A stretch of DNA of 64,000 nt from Cyanoderma ruficeps (Eukaryota > Chordata > Aves > Passeriformes > Timaliidae): assembly GCA_008694505.1 (NCBI GenBank), contig VZDJ01000063.1, positions 3,674,647 through 3,738,646 on the forward strand, read 5' to 3'. Below the pieces are notes generated by a model that was given only the letters and a program-made list of their open reading frames with translations, was not told the DNA's origin and searched no databases. Positions 1-11,701 of this stretch are shown one piece after another. Position numbers and translations under genes: made by a program. Each line of letters opens with the position of its first letter. Positions within the stretch are counted from its first letter, which is position 1.

Positions 1-1604
1 GTTGGGAGAGGGCCTGTGGAGGAAACCCCTTCTGATCACCCAGGCTGAGGCAGCGTCAGCAGCCGCGGCTTTGTGCCTGTGCTCGGGGAAACTGAGGCAC
101 GGGCCCTTGGTTTGTAAGCACTGGGCACCCCCAGGGGCACCTCCCTGCCCTGCTTTGCCCCACTGCTGAGCTCAACCCCCCAGGCACTGCTCCTGGCTCT
201 GTTTAACGGGGAGGTAATTTCCCAGAGGTGCCTGAAGTTGCCTTAATGCGAGCTGTCAAAATGATGTACAACTGCGCCGGGCTGCCTCGCTCCCCCTGCC
301 TCTCCGGCGACAATTTTGTCAAAGATCCTTTTTGAGATGCTGTTTTGACGGGGTGCTAATGGCTCCTTCCTCATCAGGCACTCGCCGTGTCCCCGAATGT
401 GCCGAGTGGAAGCCGCTCGTTTCTGTGATAATTAAGAAAAATGATAATAACGGGTTGAAAAGAGAGCAGCCGGGGGTCAGCGCTGCTGGGTTGTTGGCAG
501 CTCGGTGATGCTCACAGCCTGCAAAGGCCAGAGGTAGCATCTCCTCCGTGGGCTGGGATAAACCGGGTTTTTGGGAGCCTTTGGCATCGCAAGATGCATC
601 TCCGAGGGTTTGCTGGGATGGGGCAGCCCCCAGAAATAAGGAGCTGGCTCAGCTCATCTTAATAACATGAGAGCCTAAAAATAAAAATCAACAAATACCA
701 GATTATTGAGATGGGATTAATATCAATTTTAAACACCCCCCAACATCAATAATGACCCAGCGTAGCCCAGCTAATGAGATTGGGAGCCTCTGCAATCAAG
801 GCAGAGGATTAGAGATGATCAGAATAAATCCCAAATGATGAGGGACGTTGCCAAAGTCTATCCTTGGAAGACCCCTCTGGCATGGGCCTGATCCTTGGGG
901 ATGCTTGGGGCTGACTTTGCTCGACCCCAAGGCTGGGTGGTCTGACCTGGATGTGGGTTTGGGCAGAGGCTGCAGCTCTTGGTGCCTGCTTGGGTGTTGG
1001 AGCCCAAACTGCTGTGACACCTCACTTCAGCACGGCATGGCCAAACCCCACCTGTCCGGCAGCATCCCGTGGGTTCCACCTCCACCAGTGATGCCTCCAA
1101 CTCCAAGCCTAGATCAGGACACTGGGACACTTGGATGTTCCCAAAAAGCACTTTGCTCACAGCCCTTGGATAGCCCCAACCATCTTCTCCCAGAGCTCCC
1201 CATGGTCTCCAGCTGTGCTCTCCCTTCCCAGTTCCCAGCTTAATCCCCATGCGTGTTTTTAATGCCTCTGCATGTCTCTAAGCTCCTCTATACCCAGAAG
1301 CCAAATGCTCCTTGTAGGATTCAGATGTCTCCCCTGTGGATTAGATGGGATGGCTGCAAATTCCTTGTAATTTGCTCACACGGGGTCTATTATCTGCTCC
1401 TGGGAGGCACGGGAGGAGGGGGCTCAGGGCTGGCCCCCCTCTGTTTCCCATCTGTGTAACGCTGGGCCAGGGAGGATTTTAGCCACTGATCCCTTGTCCG
1501 GGCTGTGATTCAATTATTCCCCACTGCAGCCTTGCTGGTGGCTACTGGGCAGGACTGGGATTTGTTCCTCGTGTGGTGTGATGGAGGATGGCCCATCCCT
1601 GTGC
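1..1604. other. Upstream non-coding DNA, left part
   Basis: I see no coding exon here. The open frames are short, on both strands and without family likeness. An AT-rich island at about 640-850, with several TAAT and AATAAA-like words in an otherwise GC-rich setting, may be a conserved regulatory element. A GAAACTGAGGCACGG word at 88-102 may be a MIR remnant. Confidence 0.6.
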
Positions 1605-2182
1605 CAGGCAGGGCTGGATCCTGTCCTCCCTGTCCCGTGCAGGGCTGGACCAGAGCATCCACATCCTGTTCAGGGCTGGACCAGAGCATCCCCATCTCAT
1701 TCAGGGCTGGTCCACAGCATCCTTGTCCTATTCAGGGCTGGACCAGAGCATCCCCATCCCATTTGGGGCTGGGCCAGAGCATCCCCATCCCATTCAGAGC
1801 TGGGCCAGAGCATCCCCATCCCATTCAGAGCTGGGGCAGAGCATCCCCATCCCATTCAGAGCTGGGCCAGAGCGTCCCCATCCCATTCAGAGCTGGGCCA
1901 GAGCATCCCCATCCCATTCAGAGCTGGGCCAGAGCGTCCCCATCCCATTCAGAGCTGGTCCACAGCATCTTTGTCCAATTCAGGGCTGGACCAGAGCATC
2001 CCCAATCTACACAAGGCTGGTCCACAGCATCCCCATCCCATTCAGGGCTGGACCAGAGCATCCACATCTCATTCAGGGGTGGACCATGACCTCCCTGTTC
2101 CATGCAGGGCTGGACCAGAGACCATCCCCATCTCATTCAGAGCTGGACCAGAGCATCCTTGTCCCATTCAGGGCTGCATCCC
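1605..2182. repeat. 31-bp minisatellite, about 17 copies
   Basis: Head-to-tail units of 31 bp; phased anchors at 1750, 1781 and 1812 give the period. The core reads CATCCCCATCCCATTCAGAG then CTGGGCCAGAG. The middle (1740-1960) is nearly uniform and the ends have drifted. Because 31 is not divisible by three, all three forward frames carry the same repeated peptide; these are not genes. Confidence 0.9.
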
Positions 2183-5100
2183 CAGCCCACAGAGGACCAT
2201 GGCATCCCTGTCCCCTGCAGGGCTGCCCCACTGAGCTCTTCCCCTTCCCAGGTTAGCTGGTTCCCCAGCTGCCCGTGTTGTTAAATATCACTGCTGCTAA
2301 TTCAGGTGACTGGGATGCAGGCTGGATTTGCTGATTCAGCAGGTTGAGGGAAAATCCTTTCTTTTATTGAAAAAAGAGTGGGAGCTGGACAGAAGCAGGA
2401 GAGGTTTTGGGAGGGAAGTCCTTTTCTGCCAGGGATTTTTGGCTGATCAGGGCTGTGTGCTCCAGGAGTTTGATCCCTGCTGTCGGTTTGTCTCGTGTCC
2501 AGCAGCTGGAGAAGAACGGAGTCGGTGCTTTCAGCTCCTCGGAGGTGTTTTCCCTCTCCTTACGGATGTAGGGATGGAGAGCACCAAGCGAGGGCATCCC
2601 TGTGCCTCCCTCGCCTCGCCCTGTGCGGTGGCATCCCCCACCCCCGAGGCTGCCGCCGCCTTCCCGGGGCGGGGAGCCCGGATTTGTCTTTCTAATGCCT
2701 CAGTCAATGGCATCGATTGGGCTGGAGCAAAGGATCGATGGTAATTTGGTCGGAGGGCCCCGGCGCCGGGTGCGAGAGGAGTAATTAGAGCAGCAGAGGC
2801 GGCGCGGGCCGAGAGGTCGGGACGGCGGCCGGAGCCCATCGCCTGGGGAGGGACAGAGGGACGGACGGGCAGCAGGGAGGGCGAGGGGCTCCCGCTCTTC
2901 CAGCAGCCGGGATGCCCTTCCTGGCACCCAGACCCCCCATCCCGGGCTGGCAGGAACACGGGGGTTTGCGCTGCAAAGGGATGGATGCTGCAGCTGGGTT
3001 TTTTCCAAACGTGCTTTTCCTCTCCACTGGAGCAGCCCCTCCAGCTCCAGGGAGCAATTTTTCCCAAATTGGGCCGAGGTTGGGTGCTGGGAGGTGCCTG
3101 CAAGGGAGGGAACTCACTGCACTCCCCGAGGAGAGAGTGATGGGGGCTCCTGGTGGGAGCTGGGCCTTGCTACAGCTGGGCAAAAATGGGAGAAATTTCC
3201 CCGCAGCCCACGGGAGCGGCAGCGGAGCCCTGAGCCGGGCCGCAATGCAAATTTCCCGGCCGCACCTTGGCCTTCCAGCCTGCAATTCGCTGGCACATCC
3301 CACCCACACGGCTGGAGCCTGCTGCATTCCGCAGCCCTGCCTTCGCAGGGGGCTGCGCTGAAACGGAATTTCTCCTCTTCCCCGGCAAGAATTATGGACC
3401 ATCTGGATTTCAAAGGCAGCTGCTTTAATTGGAAGCTGTTCCTTGCGGTGGGAAAGGAGGGGGCTCCTGCCTGACAGACACCCCCGGCTCTGTCCTCCCC
3501 TGCTGCCCATGGTGATGCTGGAGAACCACATCCCAGCCGGGCCCTGGGGGATGTCTGCACACAGCTGGGCTCGGGGAGCATCCCAGGGGTGGTTTCCAGA
3601 GTTGGGTGGGTGGAAGGGAAGGGAGAGGAGGATGTAAACTTGGGGAAAAGGTCAGGCATGCTATAAATAAGTGGCATCCGGGGAAAGAAATGTCAGTGTG
3701 CGGCAGCAGTGACACACCAGTGCCCGAGATGGGGAGGGAAATGTTGTTGTCTGGGGGATCAAAACCATGGAAATCGAGGCTGGGATGACAGGAGAGGGGG
3801 CTCTCCCTGGATCGGGTGGGTCAAAGTGTGGCTGTCGTGCTGCCCAGGCTGTTATTGGGAGCGCTGAGCCGGGTGGGATTGGGGCACACATCACTCACAA
3901 GTCTCCCAGGCTCGCAGCGCTTGGAAGGTTGTCCTGCTGCTGTCTGACAAGGAAAACAGGCTGGGGCTGAGGCTCTCCAGCTGCTCCGCTCCCAGGACCA
4001 TTTTCAGTGAAGGCAGATAGACGGGGGAGAGCTTTCCATGGTCCTCCTGCCAGAGCTGGGAGCTTGTCTGTCAGGAGGATGTTGCAGAAGTGGGCGAGCA
4101 CTCTGGAGCAGGGGGTTTTTTGGGATGGGGGAACATTAGCAAAGCAAGGTGCTGCCCTACCCATGCCCACAGCCTCTTCAGGGCATCCCCTGGAGCTCTC
4201 CCGGCCTTCCAGGGGAGCCAGGCGTGTTCCTGGGGACTGATTGCACATTTGACCCAAAGTGGTCTGACTCGCTGCCGAGTCATCTTCCCGCAGCCCTGTG
4301 AATGCCGGGCTGATTGCTGCCTGGCAGGGAGGGAGCCTGGGGAGGGGGAAGCTGACAGGGAGCCAAGCCCAGCTGCGGGAAGCGATGCCGACAGCCGCTG
4401 CTCCCGGGCCGGGCGGGCTGGCCGGGCTGGTTTCAGCGGCAGCTCAGCACTGGCCAACTCGTCCCGCTGGTTTGTGCCCGTCTCGATTGAAGGGATGCTT
4501 TGGGGGGCTCTGTGTCCCGGTGGTGCACGACCCCCATGTCCCCAGGAGAGCCCTGAGGGGCTGTCACCTCTCCCTGTGTCCCCTGGGGGTGCTGTAGCAG
4601 TAAGGGGTGACCTGGGGCCACTGTGTGATTTCTGGATGGGGATTTCCTCCCCATGGCTGGTTGCAGTGTCACCTGCTCATTGTGCCTTCATCCTCAAGTC
4701 TGTCCTGACCCAAGGAGGGTTTGGGGACGTTGTGGTGATGCCTTGAGTTTGGGGACACGGGATGCTGAGCTGGGAGCCTCCAAAGCCACCTGCCCTGAGC
4801 ACACTGTCTCCTTCAACCCTCCATTGTGGCATCTGGGCTGTGCCTGGAGGGGACACATGGGAGGGCCAGAGCCTCTTTTCACCGCGCCTGGCCTCCTGTG
4901 CAGGAGCAGACAGCTTGGAGGGCTGTGGCCTCGGGCAATCCTGTTACAGGTTGTCAGGCTGTTGTTGGCAGGAGTCGAGGATTTGCCCACCTGCTGCGGG
5001 GCAGGGAGCAGCAGGAGCAGGACTGGGGCTGGAGTGACACGGGGGTTCCCTGAGAGGTTGGACTCTGCTTCCCCCATCCATGATGTACCCCAGCTTTGGG

Positions 5101-8100
5101 ATACACGTGGCACGGCCGTAGGAGAAGTGATCCAGCAAGGGAAGGTCTCTGGCTGTTGTGTCCTCAGGGGCCACCCTGAGCCCCCCACCCAGGATGATCA
5201 CTTTGAGGGAGGAGAAAAACTGGTTCAGCCTGGGAGCTGCGAGGCTACAGACCCTGCAGCCATCATCTCCTCCCCTTGAACAAAGGCGGCTCTGAGGCTC
5301 CTCTGCCTCTTGGCTCTGCACAAGAGATCCCTTCTCTCCGGCAGCAAAAGCCTTTTCCAAGGCCGGCCCCCCCTCCTCGGGAGGGCTGCAATGCTCTTCC
5401 CTGCCCTCGGCCAGCCCAGCCGGGCACCTGCCTGCCTGTCCCTTTTCTGGGGTGCTGTGGGGTCTGGCTGTGGAGGGGACCCCGACAGGCTCATCCTGCA
5501 GCAGGGCCAGCACACGTTGGTGGGATTTGGGGTGGCAATGCTTGGACTGAAGAGGGTCTCGCATCCCGGTGCTCCCTGCCTGGCACCAACAAGGCTCCCG
5601 AGGGTGCAGGGCTTGGGGTGACCGGCAGCCCCCCCGGTTAGGGTGGGACTGGGCTGGGGTGGGCTCTGGCCACGTCGGGGAGCCCGGCAGGGCAGCAGCA
5701 GAGAGCAGGGAAAGGAGAGGAGCTCCTGCGCCGGTAATTACGGACGAGGTTGATGCCACATGACCCGGGGACGTCAGCAGAGTGTGTCACAGCTGATGAC
5801 ACGCTGCATGTGCAGGGGCTGGAAAGGATGCCAGGGCGAGAGGTTGGAGCACCGGGACACGGCGTGTGCCCCACAGTGCTGAGCCAGCCCTTCACTGAGT
5901 CACTTCTCCCCCTCCCAGCCTGCCAGGGCACCTCTGGGCTGGCCCAGCCTTGTCCCACTCCCTCCGGGAGCTCAACTGTCCGGCATGGCCGTATCCCCGT
6001 GCCTCAGTTTCCCCCCGGTGCAGGGAGCTGAGCAGCTGCCGTGGCTCCGTGCCTCTCCCCCCCTCTCCCTCCGCAGCAAGGAGAGCGGCACGCTCCTGGC
6101 TTTTCGGGGATGTTCTCGGGGAAGCCGAGGCAGAGTGTGGTTACTCATGGCGATGACAGTGCCGATGACAAGCGCCGCAGCCCCCAGGAGCACGTGCCGT
6201 GCCTGTGCTCCCGCGCAGGGAGGTGTGTTCCCGGTGCCAGAGAGCCCCAGTGAGTAATGGGGTGGGCGGCAGTGCTGGGCGGTGCTGCCGGGCTGGAGGG
6301 GGCTGCAGGGTACACTCTGTCCTTTTAGGATGGAGAGGGGTGTGTCCCCCCGTGGGGCAGCAGGATGGGGGGGCTACAACACCACTGCTCTGTGTGATAG
6401 GTGAGATGGGTCCTCGGGGGGGTCAGCAGTGTCCTGCTGCCCCTTCCTTGGGGGAGCAAACACCAGGTCAGGTGGGTTTAGGGACTCCCACCGACCCCCA
6501 GGCTGCCTCTACCCCAGCCAGGACCCCGTGGAGCAGCACAACAAGGTTTTCTCTGCCTGGTGTTGGGACAGGGATGCTCCACGCCGTGGAAAGACATATT
6601 TAGGCTGGAGGAGCAGGTGATGAGATAAGGATGGGGTATCGAGTTACCACAGTCGGATCTTTCTTTGAGGTTAACAAGACAAGACAGACAATCGCTGCTG
6701 CTTGATCCAGGGAGTGCTGTGTGAGTCTATTAGCGGGCTGATGAGTAATTAGCTCTGTTGGAGACCTGCTAACGGGAGGAGAAAGTTGCTACCGTGACTC
6801 AACTGACCCCTCTTCACACGAGTTTAGCGTGTCTTTTCTGAAATACCGCAGGTGGATCATTCCACGACTTGGCTGTGCAGCCAGGATAGGCATGGCGGGA
6901 TAATTCCTCGTTTGCCATCTGGAGTCACGCGTGTGTGATGAGCCACCGGCGAGGGGAGAGGGGACGAGGAGGGAATGAGCCTAACCCCAGCTGGGTGTGA
7001 GCCGAGCCCATCTGCCTGCTCGTCCTCTGAGGGGGCTTGTTTTGGTCTTTCCAAAGAACAGGCTCGCCGCGCACGCAGCGACACTGCAGGCTGGCTCAGC
7101 ACTTCCAGGCTCAGCTCCCGAGTTTTCAGCGCTCCAGCAGGCCCCTGCCCTGCTGCTCTTCCTCGCTGAGGTGGCAGGGATGGGGTGGGCTCTCCTGGTC
7201 CCCGTGCAGAGAGGGGAGGAGGTGACAGCTGGGCCATGTGGGATGCTGTGAGACACCAAGTCCCACTTTTGGAATGTGGGCCGTTCCCTCCGAAGTGCAG
7301 GAGGCAGCTCTCCCGGGAGATCAGGTGTTGTGAGACTCGTGACTCCACCATGCAAATGCTGAAGGCTGTGAATAATCATGTACTTGTGCAGGGAGACTCA
7401 GCCCCGCGTGGGTTGGAGCATCCCTCGGCCAGGTGGGAAGCAGCTGGGTCCAGATTCCTGCTTTCCTGGACTGGTCACCAGCAGTGGGGAGTTAGAGGGA
7501 GAGAGGCACTAATCCATACCCTGACAAAGTCCCGTTTTCAAGTCAGCCCCTCTCCAGTGTTGAGTATTTTTGCTGCCCCATATGAAGTCCGATCTGGAAG
7601 CTTGCTGATCCAAGTGCTGGAATTCCCTGGGTTTCCAGCCTGAGGTGTAGCTCGTTCCCACTTTTCTTGTGCTACTTCCCAACACAAAAACTCTGTTCCT
7701 GATCCTGAGAGCCAAGTCCAAGGGAGAATGCGGCAGGGCTCAGCCAGGGCTGCGCCTCTCCCAGATGGATGTGCGTGATGAGGAGAGCTGCATCCCCCAG
7801 GTCTCTGGTGCTAATCTGAGAACTCCTGCCTCATCTGTCAGAGCTGTTTTCTTTTAAAAAGCAACAACATTTTTATCCCTCTTGTTAGGGGCAGAGCGGT
7901 GAATTTATCACCGGGCAGTTGTCAGGTGACTCAGCAGGGCACGGGGGGCTCTGGTGGCCTTGGCTGCGTGGAGGGCAAGGGCACCCCTGGGTCAGGAGCA
8001 CAACACACAGGTATGGCTCATGTCAGCAAAGGGCTGCTGCAAGAGCAGCTCCAGCTGGGAATGTGGGGCAGGAAGGTGGCGGCTCCAGGGTGACCTGCAC

Positions 8101-9679
8101 GCCATGGGAACTGCAGTGCTGCGCCCTGCAGAGATGGGGACAAGACATTTGTGTGGGTCTGGGGGATTTGGAGCTGGATTTGGTTCCAGCTCATCGCCTT
8201 GGCGTGGAGGGCTGCCTGCCCGCCTCCCACGTGCTGGGCAGGAGGTGGCCATGGCAGGGGGTGGCCGTGGCAGGAGGTGGCCGTGGCCAGGGACCGGGGT
8301 GCTCCTTGCCTTGCCACTGATTCCTTCGCCCGCTCCCGGCTCTGCCACCACAGACTGACGTGCAAGTACAAGGAGTGCCCTGCTCATGTAAATAAACCCA
8401 GCTATAAATAGAGAGGGAGAGAAGTGTGAAAACAGTGGGGAATGGATTTCATGAAACCAGCAAATTAGTCTGGAGAAACAAGGGTGTGAACTGACAGCCA
8501 TGCTCCAAACCAAGCCCATATTTCCAGTTTCTTGAGGGATGTTGGTGGGGCCCCTGTGCTGGGCTCGGCTTGGGGATGCACACACTGGGATCAGAGCTGG
8601 GTCCCCTCATCCACCACGGGCTCCTGATGCCTCCCAGGTCGGGCTGTGTTACCATAGGTGCCATCAATGCCCTTAATTATTTTTCTTTTCCTCTTTGAAA
8701 TCGTGGCAAAACCCAGGTAAAGACACGGAGATGATCTGGCTGGTGACACGGACTCCAGCTGGACCAGAACGGATCGTCTCTGTCTGGCTGAGCGAGGGCA
8801 GATGGAGCTCTGCCAGCCTTGGGCTGGCTGCTTTGCAGGCAGTGAGTGATGCCTGGGACTTTTTGGGCGCTTTGAAGGTGGCAGGACCGGCGTGGGAAGG
8901 GTGTTGGCCAAGGGGTTTTGCCCTCCTGGGCCACTCCAAACCAGACTGTCAGGAAATTGAAGAGCAGCTTGGAGAGCAGAACTGCCCCAGCACAAGGGTC
9001 AGCCTCGGCTGGGCCAACCCCCCGTGCAGATCTGCAAGCTTTCACTTCAGGCCTCAGCACTAGGAGCTGAGTCAGGCTTTTATGAGGTCTTGGAATTTGC
9101 TGGGGAAGCAAAGTGCCCGGGAGCTCGCGTGAGCTGGGGCTGGGGGATGCTCTTCCCTCCTGCCCAGGGCTGTGCCAACATCTGATCCTCCAGGAATGCA
9201 ATTCCGGGCAGAAGCTGTGGGATGTTTCTCCAACTCCCACATCTTCTGCAAGAGTTGGGGTTTGGGGTTTTTTTGTTTTTTTTTTGCTTCTTTCCTGAAC
9301 GTGCATGGGAAGAGGTGGGAAGACCAGCAGCTGCTCAGACCTCTCCCAGTGGGCAAGGGGAAGACAGCGAGTGCTGGGGACAAAAGGATGTGTCCCCCTC
9401 TCTGTGTGAGCCTGTCCCCTCCCGGGCTGGCTGTCATTAGGGGAAGTTCAGTGGCCCGTTTTCCATGGCTGGCACACTCCGGGGGGAGACAGCCCAGCTG
9501 TTTGCACATCTGGCACAGCCAGGTCTTTGCAGGGAGGGTGGGTGGGCTGAGGTGGGGGAGCACAGGGACATTCCTATTTTCTGCCCATTTTCCATTGAAA
9601 TGAACCCAAATTCTCTCTTGTCAAGTGGGCTGTGCCCAGCAGGGGACAAAGGGGACAGGGGGACAAGGAACTGTCACAG
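2183..9679. other. Upstream non-coding DNA, right part
   Basis: No exon can be supported. The stretch is GC-rich single-copy-looking DNA with a second CpG-rich patch at about 2640-2900. AT-richer islands lie at about 6595-6860 and 8380-8480, and a T-run at 9268-9290. A short TGCCTCAGTTTCCCC word at about 6001 resembles the MIR core. IGSF9B enhancers may lie here, but nothing in the sequence alone proves one. Confidence 0.5.
8240..8296. repeat. Short tandem repeat, 18-bp unit, 3 copies
   Basis: Three imperfect units of AGGTGGCCATGGCAGGGG in a row. Small and probably inert. Confidence 0.7.
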
Positions 9680-11172
9680 TGGGCAAATGGTGTGGAGCAG
9701 GAGCAGGGGAGGGACACAGGTGGTGCAATGACAGGAGGAGGTGGCACAGCTGGTGCTAGAGGTGACACTGGCACTGAGCCGGTGCCAGATGAATGTGACA
9801 CCAAGCTGTGGTGGTGGCACCGAGCGGTGCAGGATCCTGGCAGAGGTGACAGCAAGCTGGAGCAGGGGGCAGGTGACATGTCTGTCCCAGGTTGGTGGGG
9901 CGGTGACCCTGGACCTCTGCCAGGGCACAGATGGTGGCAGCTGTGTTACCCTGGGGTGATGTGCAGGACAAGGCTGCAGTGGCACCAAGCAGCTGGCAGG
10001 GAGGTGACCCTGGGGTGGGGCAGGGTGGCAGGGACAGATGGCACAGCTGATGTGGAGCTGCTGCAGGGGGCAGGTGGCTCAGCCCGTGGTAGGGAGGTGA
10101 CCCTGCCCAGTCACAGACTGTCATTGGAATGCCAGAGAAGCGGTGCATGGCAGCAGGGGCAGGTGGCAGCTGGGGACAGGGAGGTGACACTGCATCAGGG
10201 GAGGGGGCACATCTGGGCACAGGGAGGTGACACTAAGGCTATGCAGGGGCACAGCTGGGTACAGGAAAGTAATGCTGAGCTGGCACAGAGAATGCATGCG
10301 GGGACGGGGAGTGACACTGAGCCGGAAAGTGATGCTGAGGTGGCGCAGGGGACACATCTGGAGACAGGAGGGTGATGTTGCACCAAGGCAGGGACACAGC
10401 TGGAGACAAGGAGGGAACAGTGAGTAGGTGCAGTGACATTTGGGGAAAGGGAGGTGATAATGAGTTGGTGCAGGGGCACATCTGTGCATGGGGGGGTGGC
10501 ACTGAGCCAGTGCTGTGACACATCTGGGGATGGGGAGGTGCCACCGAGCCAGTACAGGGGCACATCTGGACACAGGCCGGTGGCATGGTACCAGTGTAGG
10601 GACCCCTCTGGGGACGGGAAGGTGACACTGATCTGGTTTGGTGACACATGTGGGGACAGAGAGGTGGCACTGAGTAGGTGCAGTGACACATCTGTGGACA
10701 GGGAGGTGACACTCAAACAGTGCGGTGACATTTGGGGGTGAGGAGGTGGCACTGAGCTGGTGCAGGGGCACATCTATGGACGAGGAGGTGGCACTGATCC
10801 GGTGCAGTGATGCATCTGGGGTCGGGGAGGTGACACTGAGTAGGCGCGGTGACACATCTGGACGCGGGGAGGTGGCATCGAGCCGGTGCAGGGGCACACC
10901 TAGACACAGGGAGGTGACACTGTATCGGTGCAGGGGTACACCTGGAGGCAAGGAGGTGACACCGATCCGGCTCGGTGACACATCTGGGGACGGGAAAGTG
11001 GCACCGAGCCGGTGCAGGGGCACACCTAGACACAGGGAGGTGACACTGTACCGGTGCGGGGCACATCTGGGGACAGGGAGGCGACACTGATCCGGTTCGG
11101 TGACACATCTGGGGACGGGGAGGTGGCACTGAAGCGGTGCGGTGGCTCATCTGGGCACGGGGAGGTGGCAGC
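9680..11172. repeat. 42-bp minisatellite next to the promoter, about 35 copies
   Basis: Units of 42 bp; anchors at 10183 and 10225, and at 10744, 10786, 10828 and 10870, fix the period. The core is GGGAGGTGACACTGAGCCGG followed by TGCAGGGGCACATCTGGGGACA in variants. The left end (9680-10180) is more diverged, the right end more regular and CpG-rich, running straight into the CpG island. Since 42 is divisible by three, long spurious frames arise on both strands, including a 300-codon one on the minus strand. Confidence 0.9.
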
Positions 11173-11269
11173 GCGGGGCCCCAGGCGGGCGCGGGGCGGT
11201 GCGGGTCCCGGCGGGTGTCCGTGCGGGGAGGTGACCGTCCGGCGGAGGTGACCGCGCCGCTCCCGGCAG

Positions 11270-11400
11270 TGCGCATGATACTGCGGCGCAGGGGCTCCGT
11301 GCGCGCCAACCCACCTTGAACCGGCCCGGGCCGCGGCGGCGGCCAATCACCGCCCACTCCGCCGGGGCGCGGCCAATGGGCGGCGGGCGGGGGCGGTGCC
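11270..11400 (+). promoter_or_regulatory. IGSF9B: Core promoter with two CCAAT boxes and GC boxes
   Basis: Two CCAAT boxes lie at 11343-11347 (GGCCAATCA) and 11373-11377 (GGCCAATGG), 30 bases apart, the usual arrangement for NF-Y. GGGCGG boxes for Sp-type factors follow at 11385-11396. An NRF1-like TGCGCATG lies at 11270-11277. There is no good TATA box. Transcription probably starts at several points between about 11400 and 11480. Confidence 0.65.
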
Positions 11401-11466
11401 GAGCCGCTAAAGGGCGCAGGCTAGGCTGCACCGCGCGGCGGAGCGCAGGTGCGGCGCGACGCGGGG

Positions 11467-11508
11467 ATGGGCGCGGGCATGGGCGCAGCGGCGGGCGGCC
11501 GGCCCTGA
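11467..11508 (+). promoter_or_regulatory. Upstream ORF 1 in the 5' leader (13 codons)
   Basis: An ATG at 11467 opens a 13-codon frame (MGAGMGAAAGGRP) that stops at 11506-11508. It would lie in the 5' leader if transcription starts before it, which is uncertain. Such frames usually lower translation of the main ORF. Confidence 0.4.
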
Positions 11509-11609
11509 GCCGCCCCTCCGGCCCCGCCAGCCCCGCCGAGCCCTGCCCGGCCACGGCCAGCCCGGCCCGGCCCCGCCCCGCCCCGGCCGGGCCGCCCGGC
11601 GGGCGGAAG

Positions 11610-11633
11610 ATGCTGCGCACCGGGGGCCGGTAG
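11610..11633 (+). promoter_or_regulatory. Upstream ORF 2 ending 4 bases before the main start
   Basis: ATG at 11610 reads MLRTGGR and stops with TAG at 11631-11633. The main ATG is at 11638, four bases further on. It must be in the leader of any transcript that starts upstream of 11610. The short gap makes efficient reinitiation unlikely, so leaky scanning would decide IGSF9B output. Confidence 0.55.
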
Positions 11634-11637
11634 TACT

Positions 11638-11701
11638 ATGATTTGGTATGTGGCCGCTTTGGTAGCAAGTGTGCTCGGCGCCCGCGGGCTGCCCGTCCAA
11701 G
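11638..11701 (+). CDS. IGSF9B: IGSF9B exon 1: start codon and signal peptide
   Basis: Encodes residues 1-21 plus the first base of the next codon. It begins MIWYVAALVASVLG, a hydrophobic signal sequence that closely resembles the mammalian IGSF9B N-terminus as I know it. The start is chosen on that match; no in-frame ATG upstream gives a signal peptide. Donor G|GTGAGT at 11702, phase 1. The 5' UTR part of the exon upstream of 11638 is not delimited. Confidence 0.9.

Noticed and set aside
1605..2182. CRISPR-like array of 31-bp repeats
   Set aside because: Units are directly adjacent with no unique spacers, and the context is vertebrate.
1505..2256. Three overlapping forward frames of about 200 codons with repeated HPHPIQSW peptides
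   Set aside because: They are produced by the 31-bp minisatellite read in three frames, not by a gene.
10121..11023. 300-codon open frame on the minus strand
   Set aside because: It lies wholly in the 42-bp minisatellite; a unit divisible by three keeps frames open. The peptide is a simple 14-residue repeat without family likeness.
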